Assembly (NCBI GenBank): GCA_034620365.1
Contig: JAQGEQ010000363.1
Location: 434,001-498,000 of the forward strand
DNA from: Pegea sp. RAD2-039
Lineage: Eukaryota; Chordata; Thaliacea; Salpida; Salpidae
Direction of reading: 5' to 3'
Length of the DNA: 64,000 nt
This document shows, piece after piece, positions 51,401-62,545 of this stretch (the stretch's first letter is position 1; each line of letters starts with the position of its first letter). The notes beneath the pieces are model-generated. The model was not told the DNA's origin, ran no database searches, and was given only the letters and a program-made list of their open reading frames with translations. The position numbers were made by a program, and so were the translations under genes.

Positions 51401-52230
51401 TTAGCTTTTAATTGAAGAATTACTATAAAATAACTTTATAAATTGTTATCTAACGTATCATTTAGAAAAAAATATTGTGAAAATATATATTTAAAAGACT
51501 GGTCTTATTGGCTGACACATTTGGTGATTTAAATATTTACACGCTGCTCAAAAACAAACTTCTTTTTAATTTTTTGTAATTTGATTGTTATGAAAGTGAA
51601 AGTATTTTCCAAATTTTTAAAAACAGTTCAACTTAATTTTGTAATATTAAGCTTTCAGCGCTAGTTGGTGTAATAACAAAACAAGCTTCAGTAATAGCAT
51701 GTAATCAAAGTTACTAGTTGTAATCTTTAAAATAAACATTTTTCCTTAAAAGTTTCTGAAACTTAACTTCACAATTTATTACCGTTGGTTTAAGCTGAAG
51801 CCTCTTTTTTCACTAATATTTTGGGTGGGGGGGGGATTAAAAAATATTTAAGTTTTTTTAATTCTCTATTTCCTTATGATTAATTTTTGTAAAAATCATT
51901 TACTTTTTAATTAAGGCCTTGAAACCACTTAAAAGAAATATTATAAGAAATACTCTTTTTATATCATATGCTAATTCTTATTATTATTCATTTACAGAAG
52001 TCATCAATTTATCATTTAGAAATAAATATTTGTTGTTTTTGAATTATTTTCATCAAAATGAAATTACTTTAATGCATTTCTCTAAAATTCACTTTTGTTA
52101 ACAATAGAATTTCTTAAGAAAAACAAATATAGTTTTTTAATGAGGTTATTGTTCAAACTACTTTATATATAAGTTATTTTATACTATACATGTAATTGTT
52201 TACTATTATTTTTGTATTGATTTTTGATTA
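48436..52230. other. Intergenic, no gene seen apart from the repeat pair
   Basis: Very AT-rich. A run of ten G's sits near 51826-51835, unusual for the background. An open frame at 51919-52101 has no features that suggest a protein. Confidence 0.4.
50272..50420. repeat. 150-bp dispersed repeat, copy 2
   Basis: Second copy of the 48287-48435 repeat, same strand, about 2 kb away. Differences seen: TTTTC for TCTCA at the left end, CTTTTC for CTTCTC, AATCTATGAAG for AATTTATGAGG. Flanking sequences differ, which places the boundaries close to the stated ends. Confidence 0.9.
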
Positions 52231-52422
52231 TTATTTTTTTTTATATATATAAATGAGAAGGAGGGTGCCTAAAGAGAGCACATCTCACTAACACTCATTC
52301 TCAGGAGTTTTTTATGGTTTTTCTCAGGAGTTTTATATGTCTCCACCTGGGGTCGAACCCGGTACTTCCTAGCTAGATGTACCTTGTAGCTAGGTGTAGT
52401 AACCGCTTCGCCACCAAGCAGG
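52231..52422 (-). mobile_element. tRNA-derived SINE
   Basis: Read on the minus strand, the head carries both internal Pol III promoter boxes. An A box TGGCGAAGCGG lies about 52405-52415 and a B box GGGTTCGACCC about 52350-52360, with tRNA-like spacing. A non-tRNA body follows, with a duplicated CTCCTGAGAA word, then a TATATATAAAA / poly(A)-like tail ending near 52231. Head and body together are about 190 bp. It would not fold as a good mature tRNA (mismatched acceptor stem), so a SINE is more likely than a tRNA gene. Target-site duplications are not clear. Confidence 0.8.
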
Positions 52423-52913
52423 AAAATTTGTAATTTATTGTTCTTATGATGTTTATAAGTAAAGATTAAACATATTAAACTATTTCAATTGATATCTCTT
52501 ATTTATAAATTCAATTGAAGTTGGCTTGATGTTGTTATTTTGATTTTGTTTTATTTGATTGATTAAATAAGAGATTCATAGAACTAGTTGTTGATCCTAC
52601 ACAATCATGATACATTTATTATGATTGTTATAGCTGCTTCTGTTTTTTATAACTTGATCTTGTTTCTTAGTAAACTTTGTTTAATAATCTTCTGTAACTA
52701 CATTTGTATTTATGAAATTCTAAACTGAAAAAAACTTTATCACTAAATAATGAAGATTTAATTATGTAAATATTCTGATATTAATTTCTATTTTATAAGT
52801 TTATGTTTTATTATTAAAAATTCAAGGTTTCAAAAGCTTTTGTTTTAATTTTTAGTTTTCGGTAAATAGGTCATTTTTATAATTTCTATTAAATCTGTCT
52901 ATTCATTATACAA

Positions 52914-53591
52914 ATGAAGTTTCAGATAACTTTTGTTAGACATGGAGAGACTGACTACAATCACAAGGGTATCATACAAGGGCAGAGTATAAACTGTCAC
53001 TTGAATGAAACTGGCAAGTTACAAGCTCTGAAGCTTGGTGAAGCTTTGAGTGATGAACAATTTTCAAGAATATTTTGCAGTGATTTGAATCGTGCAAAAG
53101 AAACTTGTGAGAAAGTATTGGAAGAAAATAAATATGGAAAAGACATGGAGATTCAATTTGATATCAATTTAAGAGAACGAAATTATGGAGATTTTGAAGG
53201 AAGGTCAATTGATGAGTTTCAGTCACGTGACAAAGATAAACCTGATTTAAAAGCGGGAGAAACTTTGAAACAAGTAAAAGTAAGATGTAAAACCTTTTTT
53301 GATCAACTTTGTTATATGATGTCATTAGAAGAAGATATTGTTAATCAAAAAATTCTTGTTGTTTCTCATGGACGTTATTTAAGTACCATGTTCAGTTACA
53401 TAATTGAACAATTTGGATGTGAAATAGACGGTTATAAGTCGTGCAAAAAGCTATTAAATGCTAGCAGAAGTTGTTTTGAAGTTACAATTGACGATAGATT
53501 GAAGTTTTCTTGCTTTAAAACATTTTCATCATCAAAATCTGCCAATAAATTGTTAATTAAATGCGTTCGTTATAACCATTGTGATATGTAA
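52914..53591 (+). CDS. TIGAR: TIGAR-like fructose-2,6-bisphosphatase / histidine phosphatase
   Basis: Member of the phosphoglycerate-mutase-like histidine phosphatase superfamily. TIGAR dephosphorylates fructose-2,6-bisphosphate and other phosphoglycolytic substrates, lowering glycolytic flux. Single exon, 225 residues. Visible catalytic residues: FVRHGETDYN with phospho-acceptor His10, IIQGQ, SDLNRAKET, LRERNYGDFEG with proton donor Glu88, GGET-like AGETLKQVK, and VVSHGRY with His152. The order and the ERxYG motif are those of TIGAR (human 270 residues). The variable insert before VVSHG is about 40-45 residues shorter here. No intron, no targeting signal. AATAAA follows at 53731. It could also be described as a generic TIGAR-family phosphatase. 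Confidence 0.88.
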   Translation: MKFQITFVRHGETDYNHKGIIQGQSINCHLNETGKLQALKLGEALSDEQFSRIFCSDLNRAKETCEKVLEENKYGKDMEIQFDINLRERNYGDFEGRSIDEFQSRDKDKPDLKAGETLKQVKVRCKTFFDQLCYMMSLEEDIVNQKILVVSHGRYLSTMFSYIIEQFGCEIDGYKSCKKLLNASRSCFEVTIDDRLKFSCFKTFSSSKSANKLLIKCVRYNHCDM

Positions 53592-53730
53592 GAATGAAAT
53601 ATAATACCGACAAATTGTTTTTAAGTACTCTTTTCTAACATATTTATTTTCAATTCTTAAATACTCTTTCAAACAACTAGATTGTTTTGATTTTAGACTA
53701 ATTTTTGTACTTCTTTAAATATCAACTTTT

Positions 53731-53736
53731 AATAAA
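53731..53736 (+). promoter_or_regulatory. Poly(A) signal of the TIGAR-like gene
   Basis: AATAAA 140 nt after the stop codon, followed by T/G-rich sequence. Confidence 0.55.
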
Positions 53737-56700
53737 ATGTTCTTTCTACTGAATATTGTAAAGAGCTACTTTTAATTATACAAAATATTTCCAGCAATGA
53801 AAGTTTTTATACTGGCAACAATTTACTTATACAAAATTAGAGGTGGTTTGCTGAGCGCAATTACGTGCCTCCTTGCAACCTAAACCACTAAGCAAAAGAT
53901 CTTTCAGTATAACAAGTTTTTGATGGCTGAGTTTTTATAGATCAAAATGTTAAGTTGAACTTACTAGATTCTAAATAAGTTTTGCTGATAACTGATATCA
54001 AAGTTTTTATCGTATTACCAAATAATATATAGATTTATTAAAGATGTTACGTTTACTAGAAGTTATAAAAAATACAATTATTTATAGACTATATTATCGT
54101 AAATATCTTTATAAATAGAGTTTAGTATTAGAAGTTACTTCATCTTTTAATAGTTTTCACGAGACATCAGCTTTTAATATGTGTTGATATTTTCAAAAGT
54201 TTAGATCTTCAATCGATTTCTTCTAATTATAAGTTTTAGGATGCTTATAATTAGAAATTCTATTTTTTCAGTAATTTCTTTCATTTATAATTAAAAGATA
54301 ACATTTCATAGATTTAAAAGCATGAAAAAGCTGATGGAGATAATTTTATAGACAAATATTTTCAAAATTTAAGTATATTATATATGAAACTATCAGTGTG
54401 TCCGCTAGGTAGTGCTAGATAGCCTTTATATATAGATAATTTATTTGCCAACACATTCAAGCAGTTTAAGTTCAATCACGGTTACTTTTAGCTTATTTGA
54501 AATTTTCTAGTGCTATTTACTATATATATGCTGATATCATTTTGTGAGAACAATCAAATATACCTACTACAACTTTTAGATTTATTCCTGGTGAATGGTC
54601 ATAAAATTTACTGCACAAACAATTCTAGAATATTATCTCTGATTAATTTTAGTTACCTGTCTGGCTAATCGATTTTAGGAATCCGTCATCACATATTTTC
54701 AAAATTCTTCATTCAACCTTAAATAAATGTTGTACTTAGTTCTTCAAATTTCTAATAAGTCTTCAAAAAAAATTTATAAAAACCTTATTCAGTAGTAGAA
54801 GGGTTTTTTTTAATTCAATAGAACTATTTTCATACAATACATATACTTTAAACAATTTTATTAAATTTTTTTTTAAAGTTTCCACAATTCCATAGTCTGT
54901 GGTGACAAGCTTGTTTACATTTGGGTTTATTCACAATAATAAAGTCTTTTTTGCTGGCCCAGCTAAAAATATTTTGAAAATTTTAAGGCTGTGAGCTTTG
55001 GCCTAAATAACCAACTTGTGATATAAAATCAATGATAAAACCAGTTGATGAATATTTACTGCTTATCTAATGTTTTCTCTCAAGGCTCTTAGGAAAGGAA
55101 TGAGAGTTGTTGCCTTAAGCGCTTAGCTGTCAGTAGAGATATTGATCAACCTACAGAGTTCTTAAACGCAGTCCACAACAGCTTTCGTGAAGTCCCTGGT
55201 CTAGTTAAAATCACTCCTAGGTAGTGTCACATTTCATTAATCAGGTAAAAAATAAAAAAGATCCTGTTTGCCACAAGATATGTTCATATACATGGCATTT
55301 AAATTTCATAGTCAAGGTTATTAAATCGTGTTTCTATCTGTTTATACTTAAAAATAATCAATTTTTAAAGTAAAAATCTAATTTAATATGATCATGATTA
55401 AAAAGTTTGAAAGATATGATCACAGCATATTCAGATATGATCTGTTTTATAGAAAAATGTTTAAAAATGCCAATTAAGTTTTTAAACAAATTTGTTATAA
55501 ATAGATTTGAAGTATTTTTGTTTGAGAAATTTTGGTTGTAATTAGAATTTACAATAAAAACTAGCAACAAATATGTCAGGACTGATCTTCATTTTTATTA
55601 ATTACAACCTTGCTAAAAGGAAGTATTCTCTTGATTAATAGAATTTTAAACTAGAGATGAAAATCATCTAATAGTTTTTCTACTGATACCAACATATCGA
55701 AGAGCCTTCAAAGAAAAACCAACTTTTTCGAGGAAGACAAATGAATAATTCTCAATAAATGAGAAAGAAATATTTTCAAACTAAAGTAGATACAAGGAAT
55801 CGTCGGTTTATAGTGGATTATTTTTAAGCAGCTTTTGTAAACTGCCTGCTTTAAAATTGCGTTCGCTTTAACTCAGTTGTCAACAATAAAGATAAACTTC
55901 AAATTTTGCAACAAAACGACTTTGCTTGAATTTTTGAACTCTTATTTGGATGGTTGTTAGTTTGGAGGGTTAAATTTACTGTAATTTTATGGCCTTGTAA
56001 CAAATTTACAGTCCTTGACTGATTTTTGAGACTGAAATGTGGCCCTGGAACTACCAACGCTAAAAAACTTCTGATGACAAATTCAAAGCTATGTTTGAAG
56101 GTTGTAAAACTAATCAATAACATATAGTTCCTATTTATATACAGTACATCACTTCCTCTAAATTATTTATAACCTTGTTTCTATGTTTTATTTCGATCTA
56201 AATAGTTTACATAACTTAAACTTATATGAAACTTTTATAAAATATATCTTTTTCAAATGAAAATTTCTACAAAATGAAATTTAATCACTGTTTGAAAACT
56301 TTCAGAATACTCAAATTTAATTTCAATTGTTTGAATTACTAGAAGATTTTGAGTATATACACTTTGACATTATAGCTTAGTTATTATATTAAAGGTCAAC
56401 AAGTTATAAGCTATAACAAAGATTTCATTAGAAAATCTTGATAAACAAAAAGTAATATAAATTTTAAAAGTATAAAACGATAAAAATCATTATTTGAAAG
56501 TATTATTGTAAAACATTCTTTTTACTAGTTGAAAATAGATAACATTTTTTATAAAATTTTCTATTTTTGAAAACTAACTTACATTGCATTCAAACGGACT
56601 AATAAATCTAATTAAGGCAATAAATATTTATTCTAAATTAAATTTTAGTTTGTTTTCGGAACATTATTTTTCACTATAAATTAAGAACCTTTATAGAGTA

Positions 56701-59700
56701 GTGTAAAAAATAATCTTCCAATAGCATGACAGATCAATATTTTCACCAGAAAGCAAATGAAAATAGAGCTTAGTTCAATTTTTTAGAAATTTTGATATGC
56801 TGTTAAAAACGTAACTTTTAAACCTCATCAAAAAGTTAAAATCTTCTAAATGACTATAATTTATAATTTTAATTCTATTTCCACGAATTGATTTTCTTAT
56901 CACTAGTAAGTTTTAAGAAAATAAATCTTACATATCATAACATCAATGTTAATAAATTAGTTTTTCACACTTAAGTTTTATCTAACTTGGTCATCAGTCA
57001 ATTCGATTATTATTTAATCTTTTGAAGTACTTCTAAGTAGATTCAGAAATAAGTTTACAAAATTCATTTCTTTTTTATATTTTTGAGATATTATTTTATC
57101 AATTTAAAAATGAATTTATAGAACTATTTTCAAGTTATATATAATTTCCGCTTTTTCTATGAAAATAAATCTATTTTTATTCATTTTAAAGTTCTAAAGG
57201 ATATTACTTTTTATTAAAAAAATAGTTGAAAGTAAAATTCAATTGATTTTTATTAAATTTCAACATATGTAAAATGAAATCTAAAACTAAAGAATCTCCC
57301 TTAGATTTATTCTCTACAAAAGATTTTCGTAAGCTTAAAACTTTCCAGTAAAGAAGTCAAGTTACATTTCTTATGGTGGGAAAATTAAAGCTATTAAAAT
57401 ATAAAATATTTAGGTTTCTCACTATACAAAAACTACTCACGTTCGAGTTGCTATGACTTCATCAACCTTGGCAACGCTTGTAATTGACTTGACGCAAACC
57501 ATTTTAATTAAACTTAAACAAATAAGGTTCAGCCATGGGAACAGTAAAAAGCTGTTTTGACTTCCGTTTCCTAACTTGACGTTTTGAATGACGCTGTTGA
57601 CGTTCTATAATTGCTTTTAGAGAACATATTTTTGATAAGTTGAACAACCAGCAGATTAAGCTTGACGTGTTGCCATGAAAACATAGCCAACGTCATTTAT
57701 TATAATTGGATATCGAAATTTTCACAGGATTTTAAGGTCAGATTTCAATTATTAAAAAAATATTTTTTGTATATTAAAAGGATGAAGGGGTTTTAAAAAT
57801 GTAAGAAAAAACTTTATTAGACATTTATAATTAAAACCAAGTTAAGGTTTTTTTTGAATTTTTACTTAAAACTAATTAAATAATTTGCCCAAACTAAAAT
57901 CAGAAAAATTAATTTCTTTACTTAAGAGATGAAGATTTCTTAAAAAACCTTTTTAAATATTCTAATTAAGTTTTTTTATTGTTTGCTTCGCTTAAAGATG
58001 TTAATCACCCAAATGATTTTTTGGTTATAAAAAGCAACATCAAAATTTGAATAACCAATTTGCAGCTGCATCTAATGACGTCACGGAGGTTTATGACGTC
58101 AGTTAACTTGCAGGTGCAAAAGAAATAAGATGTGGATATTAGAAGAGATTATTAAGTGTTCACTTATATTGAGCTTTTATTACTTCAAAGTTATTTTATT
58201 CTAAAACCTTATTTGTTGTAATATTTTTGTTTTTTTTTGTCATTGGTACTTTAAATCTAAATAACAACTTTATTTTACAATCAATTTAATCAGCTTAACA
58301 AAGTATTTGTTGAAAAATTATGTTGCTTTGTTACTAGTTGGTTTATTTCTTAATTTTTAGCTCTGCTCAATACCAATTAATCAAATTTAGCTTTCATTTA
58401 TTTTTTGTGGCTTTTAGAAAGTAATTTATACAGCTGTAATTGTCTTTATCACTTTTTGATTATTTCCCTTGCACTCTTTTTCTTTCAAAATCAACTAATT
58501 CTGTTTTCTGCTTTGTTTTTCACATTTCAACTTAAAAAGCAATTTTCATTTTTATTAAAGTCAAATTAACAAATTGATCTTTTATAAAGCAATCTACAAA
58601 GTTCGGTTGTTAAATTCAATTCAAGCTGTTTTTGCAAAATCATTTGCATCCTTTTTTGGACAGCTTGCACAAACTTCGTTTACAATAATTACAATTTTTT
58701 TCAAGAATTAGCCTCTTATAGAAAATTTAAATTACAATGAAATTTAAATATCTAAGTTATTTGAAGCTTGATGGTTTGTTTATTATATTACGTAAATTAA
58801 ATATGAGCGACAAACATGTTTTACTGTTTTTAAACATTTAATCATCGATGAAGATATTAGCATTTTAGTTTGTTACACAATTTTTTTATTAAAAAAAAGA
58901 CAGAAAAGTTTCGTTGGTTGATATGGCAACAAACCCTGTGGTATGGAGAAAATTATTCTTTTTTGTTATCACATTTTTTCTTTTCATATTCTTGTATATT
59001 ATTTGAATTAAGGAGAATTATTTCGTTGATTATATCGCTGTTTTGTTTCATTTCTAATTCATTTTTAGTTACAAATCCAGAACGAGACGTAAACCTTCAA
59101 ATAAGAGCTAATAATAGGTAGAAAAAAATAATCTATGTAACTTATTAAGTCAAAAATGTTGAGTTTTGAATTATATTCGAAAAATTATGGTAATTATTAT
59201 TGTTAAGTTATTTCAGGACCATTCAAATAGCTTTAGCTACTTTATCTTTTGAATAGAATTTTAAGGGAATTATTTGGAATCTCCCGGTGGCATGTTAGGT
59301 AAGGAAAACGGCTTATGAGAAAGTAAAGATGAATACCTTAGTACAAGAAATTGTTGATGTAACCTAACCACAAATCTATTGAAGTGAAAATCATTTCTTT
59401 ATATGCTCAACTTTGATATAACCATTAGTTTAAAGGTTAAAAAATTTATTCATCAAAAATTATTTGAAAATGAAAGGTTTTAAAATAGGAATTTTGGTAA
59501 AAATATTAGAAATTTATCGATTCAAAAGGCAGTGTTGTGCTTTGTTTGATGCTGATTTTATTGTATGTCAGAAACAAAGCTCTGTTATAAGTTTACTTTG
59601 ATGAGATGTGAGCTGAATTTTGAGTTATTTTGAATCACTTGATACTTTTAGGAAGTGATTTGTTTTATTTTGAGATAAATCTATCAAAATTTTCTTATTT

Positions 59701-59963
59701 AAGTGATCAGTTTACAAATAGATCCACAGCAGTAGAAAAGAAAACATGAAAGAGAATAAAAACGAGAGAATGAAAACGAGAGAAGAAAACTTTTTTTTTA
59801 CTGGTGGTTTCTTAAACGGATTTAAAAGAGGATTTTAAGATGCTAGGATCATTGCAAAATTCTAAAAGTGAACAAAGAGAGTTTTTTTCATCTGAAGTTC
59901 TTTTCAAGTTTTTAAACTTTTCTTTTTTTAGATACTTGATTAATTTATTTAAAAGTTTATTTG
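53737..59963. other. Long AT-rich intergenic region with possible promoter elements
   Basis: Over 6 kb with no convincing coding exon. At about 58075-58102 two TGACGTCA palindromes lie 18 bp apart in a less AT-rich patch, possibly the promoter of the PH-PDZ gene. A possible small 5'UTR exon at 59070-59117 (acceptor ttttag, donor AG|gtagaa) and an acceptor at 59931 just before the PH exon suggest a spliced leader of that gene, but this is weak. Confidence 0.35.
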
Positions 59964-61531
59964 ATGATGAAAACAGAATACAAACAAATTCAAAGTATGT
60001 CTACTCCAGTCTGTGAAGGATTTGTAGAGAAGAAGAAGTCAGATCAACGACGGATTCCTATTGGTCCATCATGGAAGAAGCGTTATTGTGTCTTGAGTTC
60101 AGACGGGATACGTTTGTACAACTCAAAATCTAATTATCTTTGTGGAGTGTCAGAGACACGGGTAATAGCCATGTGTCACGTAAAATCCGTTCGACAAACT
60201 TCTAGTCTGATGTCAGATGGATGTACTTTTAGTTATTTTGATCTTGAAACAGAGAGAGGATCAAAAATCTCATTCAGATTCAAAGACAAAATTGCATGGT
60301 CAGCATTGATTCAAATTGAACTAATCAAATACAAGGTAAATCAGTTTCAGAAATTTATTCTTTTGTTTTTCCCTAAAAAGTTTCGATTTTTTTACTTGAA
60401 TTTTATTTCTTGCCTATTTCCTGACAAATAGTTTTTTTCGATGGTAATCAGCTCCCTCTAGTGGCCGAACGTGATTTGGCAAGAAGCATTTAATAGCTTT
60501 TAATCCCTTTAAATAAAATTTAAATTATTTTTAGACAAATTTCTCTTTCCAAACTTCTAAAAAAGTAAAAATAAAATCTGATTTGTTTGATGCAGAACAA
60601 ACAGGATATGGCTCAATACAAGAGGCTCTATCGGAACAACGGACCCTATACAGGGACTGTTCCTCCGGTCAGATGTACTTGCCATGCCAGTTGTGGGTCG
60701 TCCATGAACCAGGTGTACAATACAGATATCAGAAAGTGTAAAAATGACCAGGGACTGAAAACTGTGGTTCTACCTCACCACCGAAACTCAGGTTTGTACC
60801 TCTGAGAATGTGTCTGAGGTAGAAAATAGCAAATTGATGATGTAGGGATCGGGATCAGTGTGAGAGATACACATGATGGTCGAGTTTTCATCAGCCGATT
60901 GATTGATGGAAGTGTTGCTGATTTTCACGGGAATATCTATCCAGGAGATGAGATTATATTAATGAATGGAAGACTGATTTCAAACGTGAAGATGTTTCAA
61001 GACATTCTTAACTCTTCTTCTTCCATCAGACTTCAAATCCGAACCTCAGACTCACAGTAAGTTGCAAACATCTTCTGTGTCACGTAACCACATCTAAACA
61101 TCAAATCAACTCCAATTGCTTTTACTATTATCCACGTCACAACCAATATTGGCCCGGGAAAGTGTAGTCGATCTCTTATGACGTTTCTTGTGTGCTGAGA
61201 AAGCTATTGGTGAGCTTTATTTCAGTTCGAAGCTGAAATCAATGCCAAGTGACGTACACAATCCCACAGTCAATTGCTGTTAATAATAGGACAGGGGGGA
61301 GGCCCGGGTGATAAGTGTGCATTATGGCGCTTTTGTTATTTGTCTTTTTTATCTATTTACAGAATGCAGCTGAGTAATGCGAGAGACCCGGATGTGATGC
61401 AAGAAAAGTGGTTTGCAAACTACCGTCACAACATGGTAACGAAAATGGACGATTTGAAAAAAGGTTCGGTGTATAGCTTTGTTAGAGTTCTAATAATCTA
61501 ATAATGATATTTTTTAGATCAGAGCATCTAA
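59964..61531 (+). CDS. Small PH-PDZ adaptor protein
   Basis: Five exons (59964-60335, 60596-60791, 60846-61056, 61363-61463, 61518-61531), all phase-compatible, about 297 residues. Residues about 17-124 form a PH domain: VCEGFVEKKK at the first strand, SWKKRYCVLSSDGIRLYNSK, and the closing helix with the invariant Trp (IAWSALIQIEL). A Cys-rich linker follows (VRCTCHASCG). A PDZ domain occupies about residues 185-260: GIGISVRDTHDGRVFISRLIDGS, then YPGDEIILMNG; the carboxylate-binding loop is SGIGISV in place of GLGF. A short helical tail (VMQEKWFANYRHNMVTKMDDL) ends DQSI. No enzymatic domain, so a membrane-recruited scaffold is inferred. The ATG could also be 59967 or 59997. I cannot match it to a named family. 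Confidence 0.82.
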
Positions 61532-61728
61532 AGACAAAGTAACGTGACCAACAGACTGTTGCCATGACAGCACAGCTGGTTTTCCAGCGACAATTTTTGT
61601 ATGTGATTAAAAGGAAGTTTCCTAACAACAACTTTTTTTAATTTTATTTTTCATTGTTTCTTGTTGTGTTCTTAGTTTTATTTATTTCGATTTGAAAACT
61701 GACAATTTGAAAGCAAATGTTTCTTACA

Positions 61729-61734
61729 AATAAA
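61729..61734 (+). promoter_or_regulatory. Poly(A) signal of the PH-PDZ gene
   Basis: AATAAA about 200 nt after the PH-PDZ stop. It lies close to the opposite-strand signal of the NUDT7-like gene at 61759-61764. Confidence 0.55.
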
Positions 61735-61758
61735 AAACAAATTCATTTCATAAATTTT

Positions 61759-61764
61759 TTTATT
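61759..61764 (-). promoter_or_regulatory. Poly(A) signal of the NUDT7-like gene
   Basis: AATAAA on the minus strand only about 27 nt beyond the stop codon of the NUDT7-like gene, so its 3'UTR would be very short. Confidence 0.5.
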
Positions 61765-61790
61765 TCGGTTTCCTAAACAAAAACAAAAGT

Positions 61791-62545
61791 TTAGAACTTC
61801 GAAGTCGGTTTGAGAGACTCAATACCGCCACTTAGCGGTCTGTCGATAAGATACAAAAGTTTATCAAAAGTAGCTGATTGGTTGAAGCAAATGACAGCTG
61901 TTGTTATAGCAACCACGCCAGTCAATCCAAAGATGTTAAAAGTCTTTGTTGAGGAAACAAGTTGAGGTAGGACAGAGGAATGCAGATCAGGATGATAAAG
62001 GAAGTTGTACATGAAGAGATCTTTAGAAGATGAGCAAGACTCGATTGGTAGCTCAAGAAAGATCTTGAGAGGACATGCAAAGATATCACTCACTTCATCC
62101 TCATTCAAACTTATTTCTGCTAACGAGGGGTCTTTAAGAAGAGCTACGATTGGTTGAACTGAAATGTTGCTTCGTGTCTGAAGAGGAATCAGCATCCCTA
62201 AGATAGTGAAGAGATCAGATGAAAGACCAATCTCTTCTTGTGTCTCTCGAAGAGCGATTTTGATTGGATCTTCGCCTGGAAAGTCTTCCTTCCCCCCTGG
62301 GAAACAAATATCGCCTGGATGTGAGCTTAATCGTTGGGAGCGTTTTGTTAAGATTGTGAAGACTTCATTATCGTGTTCAAACAAAATCACTAAAACAGCA
62401 GATCTGTAAAAAATTGGTGAAAGAGGAAGATAGAGAAAACTAATTTCGACCTTTTTACTGCAGAAGACATGCTTTGTTTTCTTTCTTCAGAAATTTTGTT
62501 GTAACCAGCTTCTAACTTTGTTTTTATGGTGTCAAAATTTATCAT
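61791..62545 (-). CDS. NUDT7: Peroxisomal CoA diphosphatase, NUDT7-like
   Basis: Nudix hydrolase that splits CoA and its esters to 3',5'-ADP and phosphopantetheine derivatives. Two exons (62545-62451, 62403-61791) with a 47-nt intron; 235 residues (human NUDT7 238). The start at 62545 is preferred because exon 1 adds the expected N-terminal helix (INFDTIKTKLEAGYNKISEERKQ). The CoA-type UPF0035 signature precedes the Nudix box: SSHPGDICFPGGKED. The Nudix box itself is GGKEDFPGEDPIKIALRETQ followed by EEIGL, with the catalytic REXXEE glutamates. The protein ends in SKF, a variant of the peroxisomal PTS1 tripeptide (SKL in the consensus). NUDT8 is the alternative, but that family is mitochondrial and usually lacks a PTS1. 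Confidence 0.9.

Noticed and set aside
52340-52422. Functional tRNA gene on the minus strand
   Set aside because: A and B boxes are present, but the acceptor stem does not pair and a SINE body and tail follow.
53840-53900. tRNA-like patch (GCGCAATTACGTGCC..., minus-strand GCTTAGTGGTTTAGG)
   Set aside because: Weak A-box resemblance only, with no B box at the expected distance; not enough for a tRNA or SINE call.
58870-59121. 83-codon open frame
   Set aside because: Low-complexity hydrophobic translation, no family resemblance, starts in an A/T run. Only its last part might be a 5'UTR exon.
62206-62409. 67-codon plus-strand open frame
   Set aside because: Antisense shadow of the NUDT7-like Nudix box.
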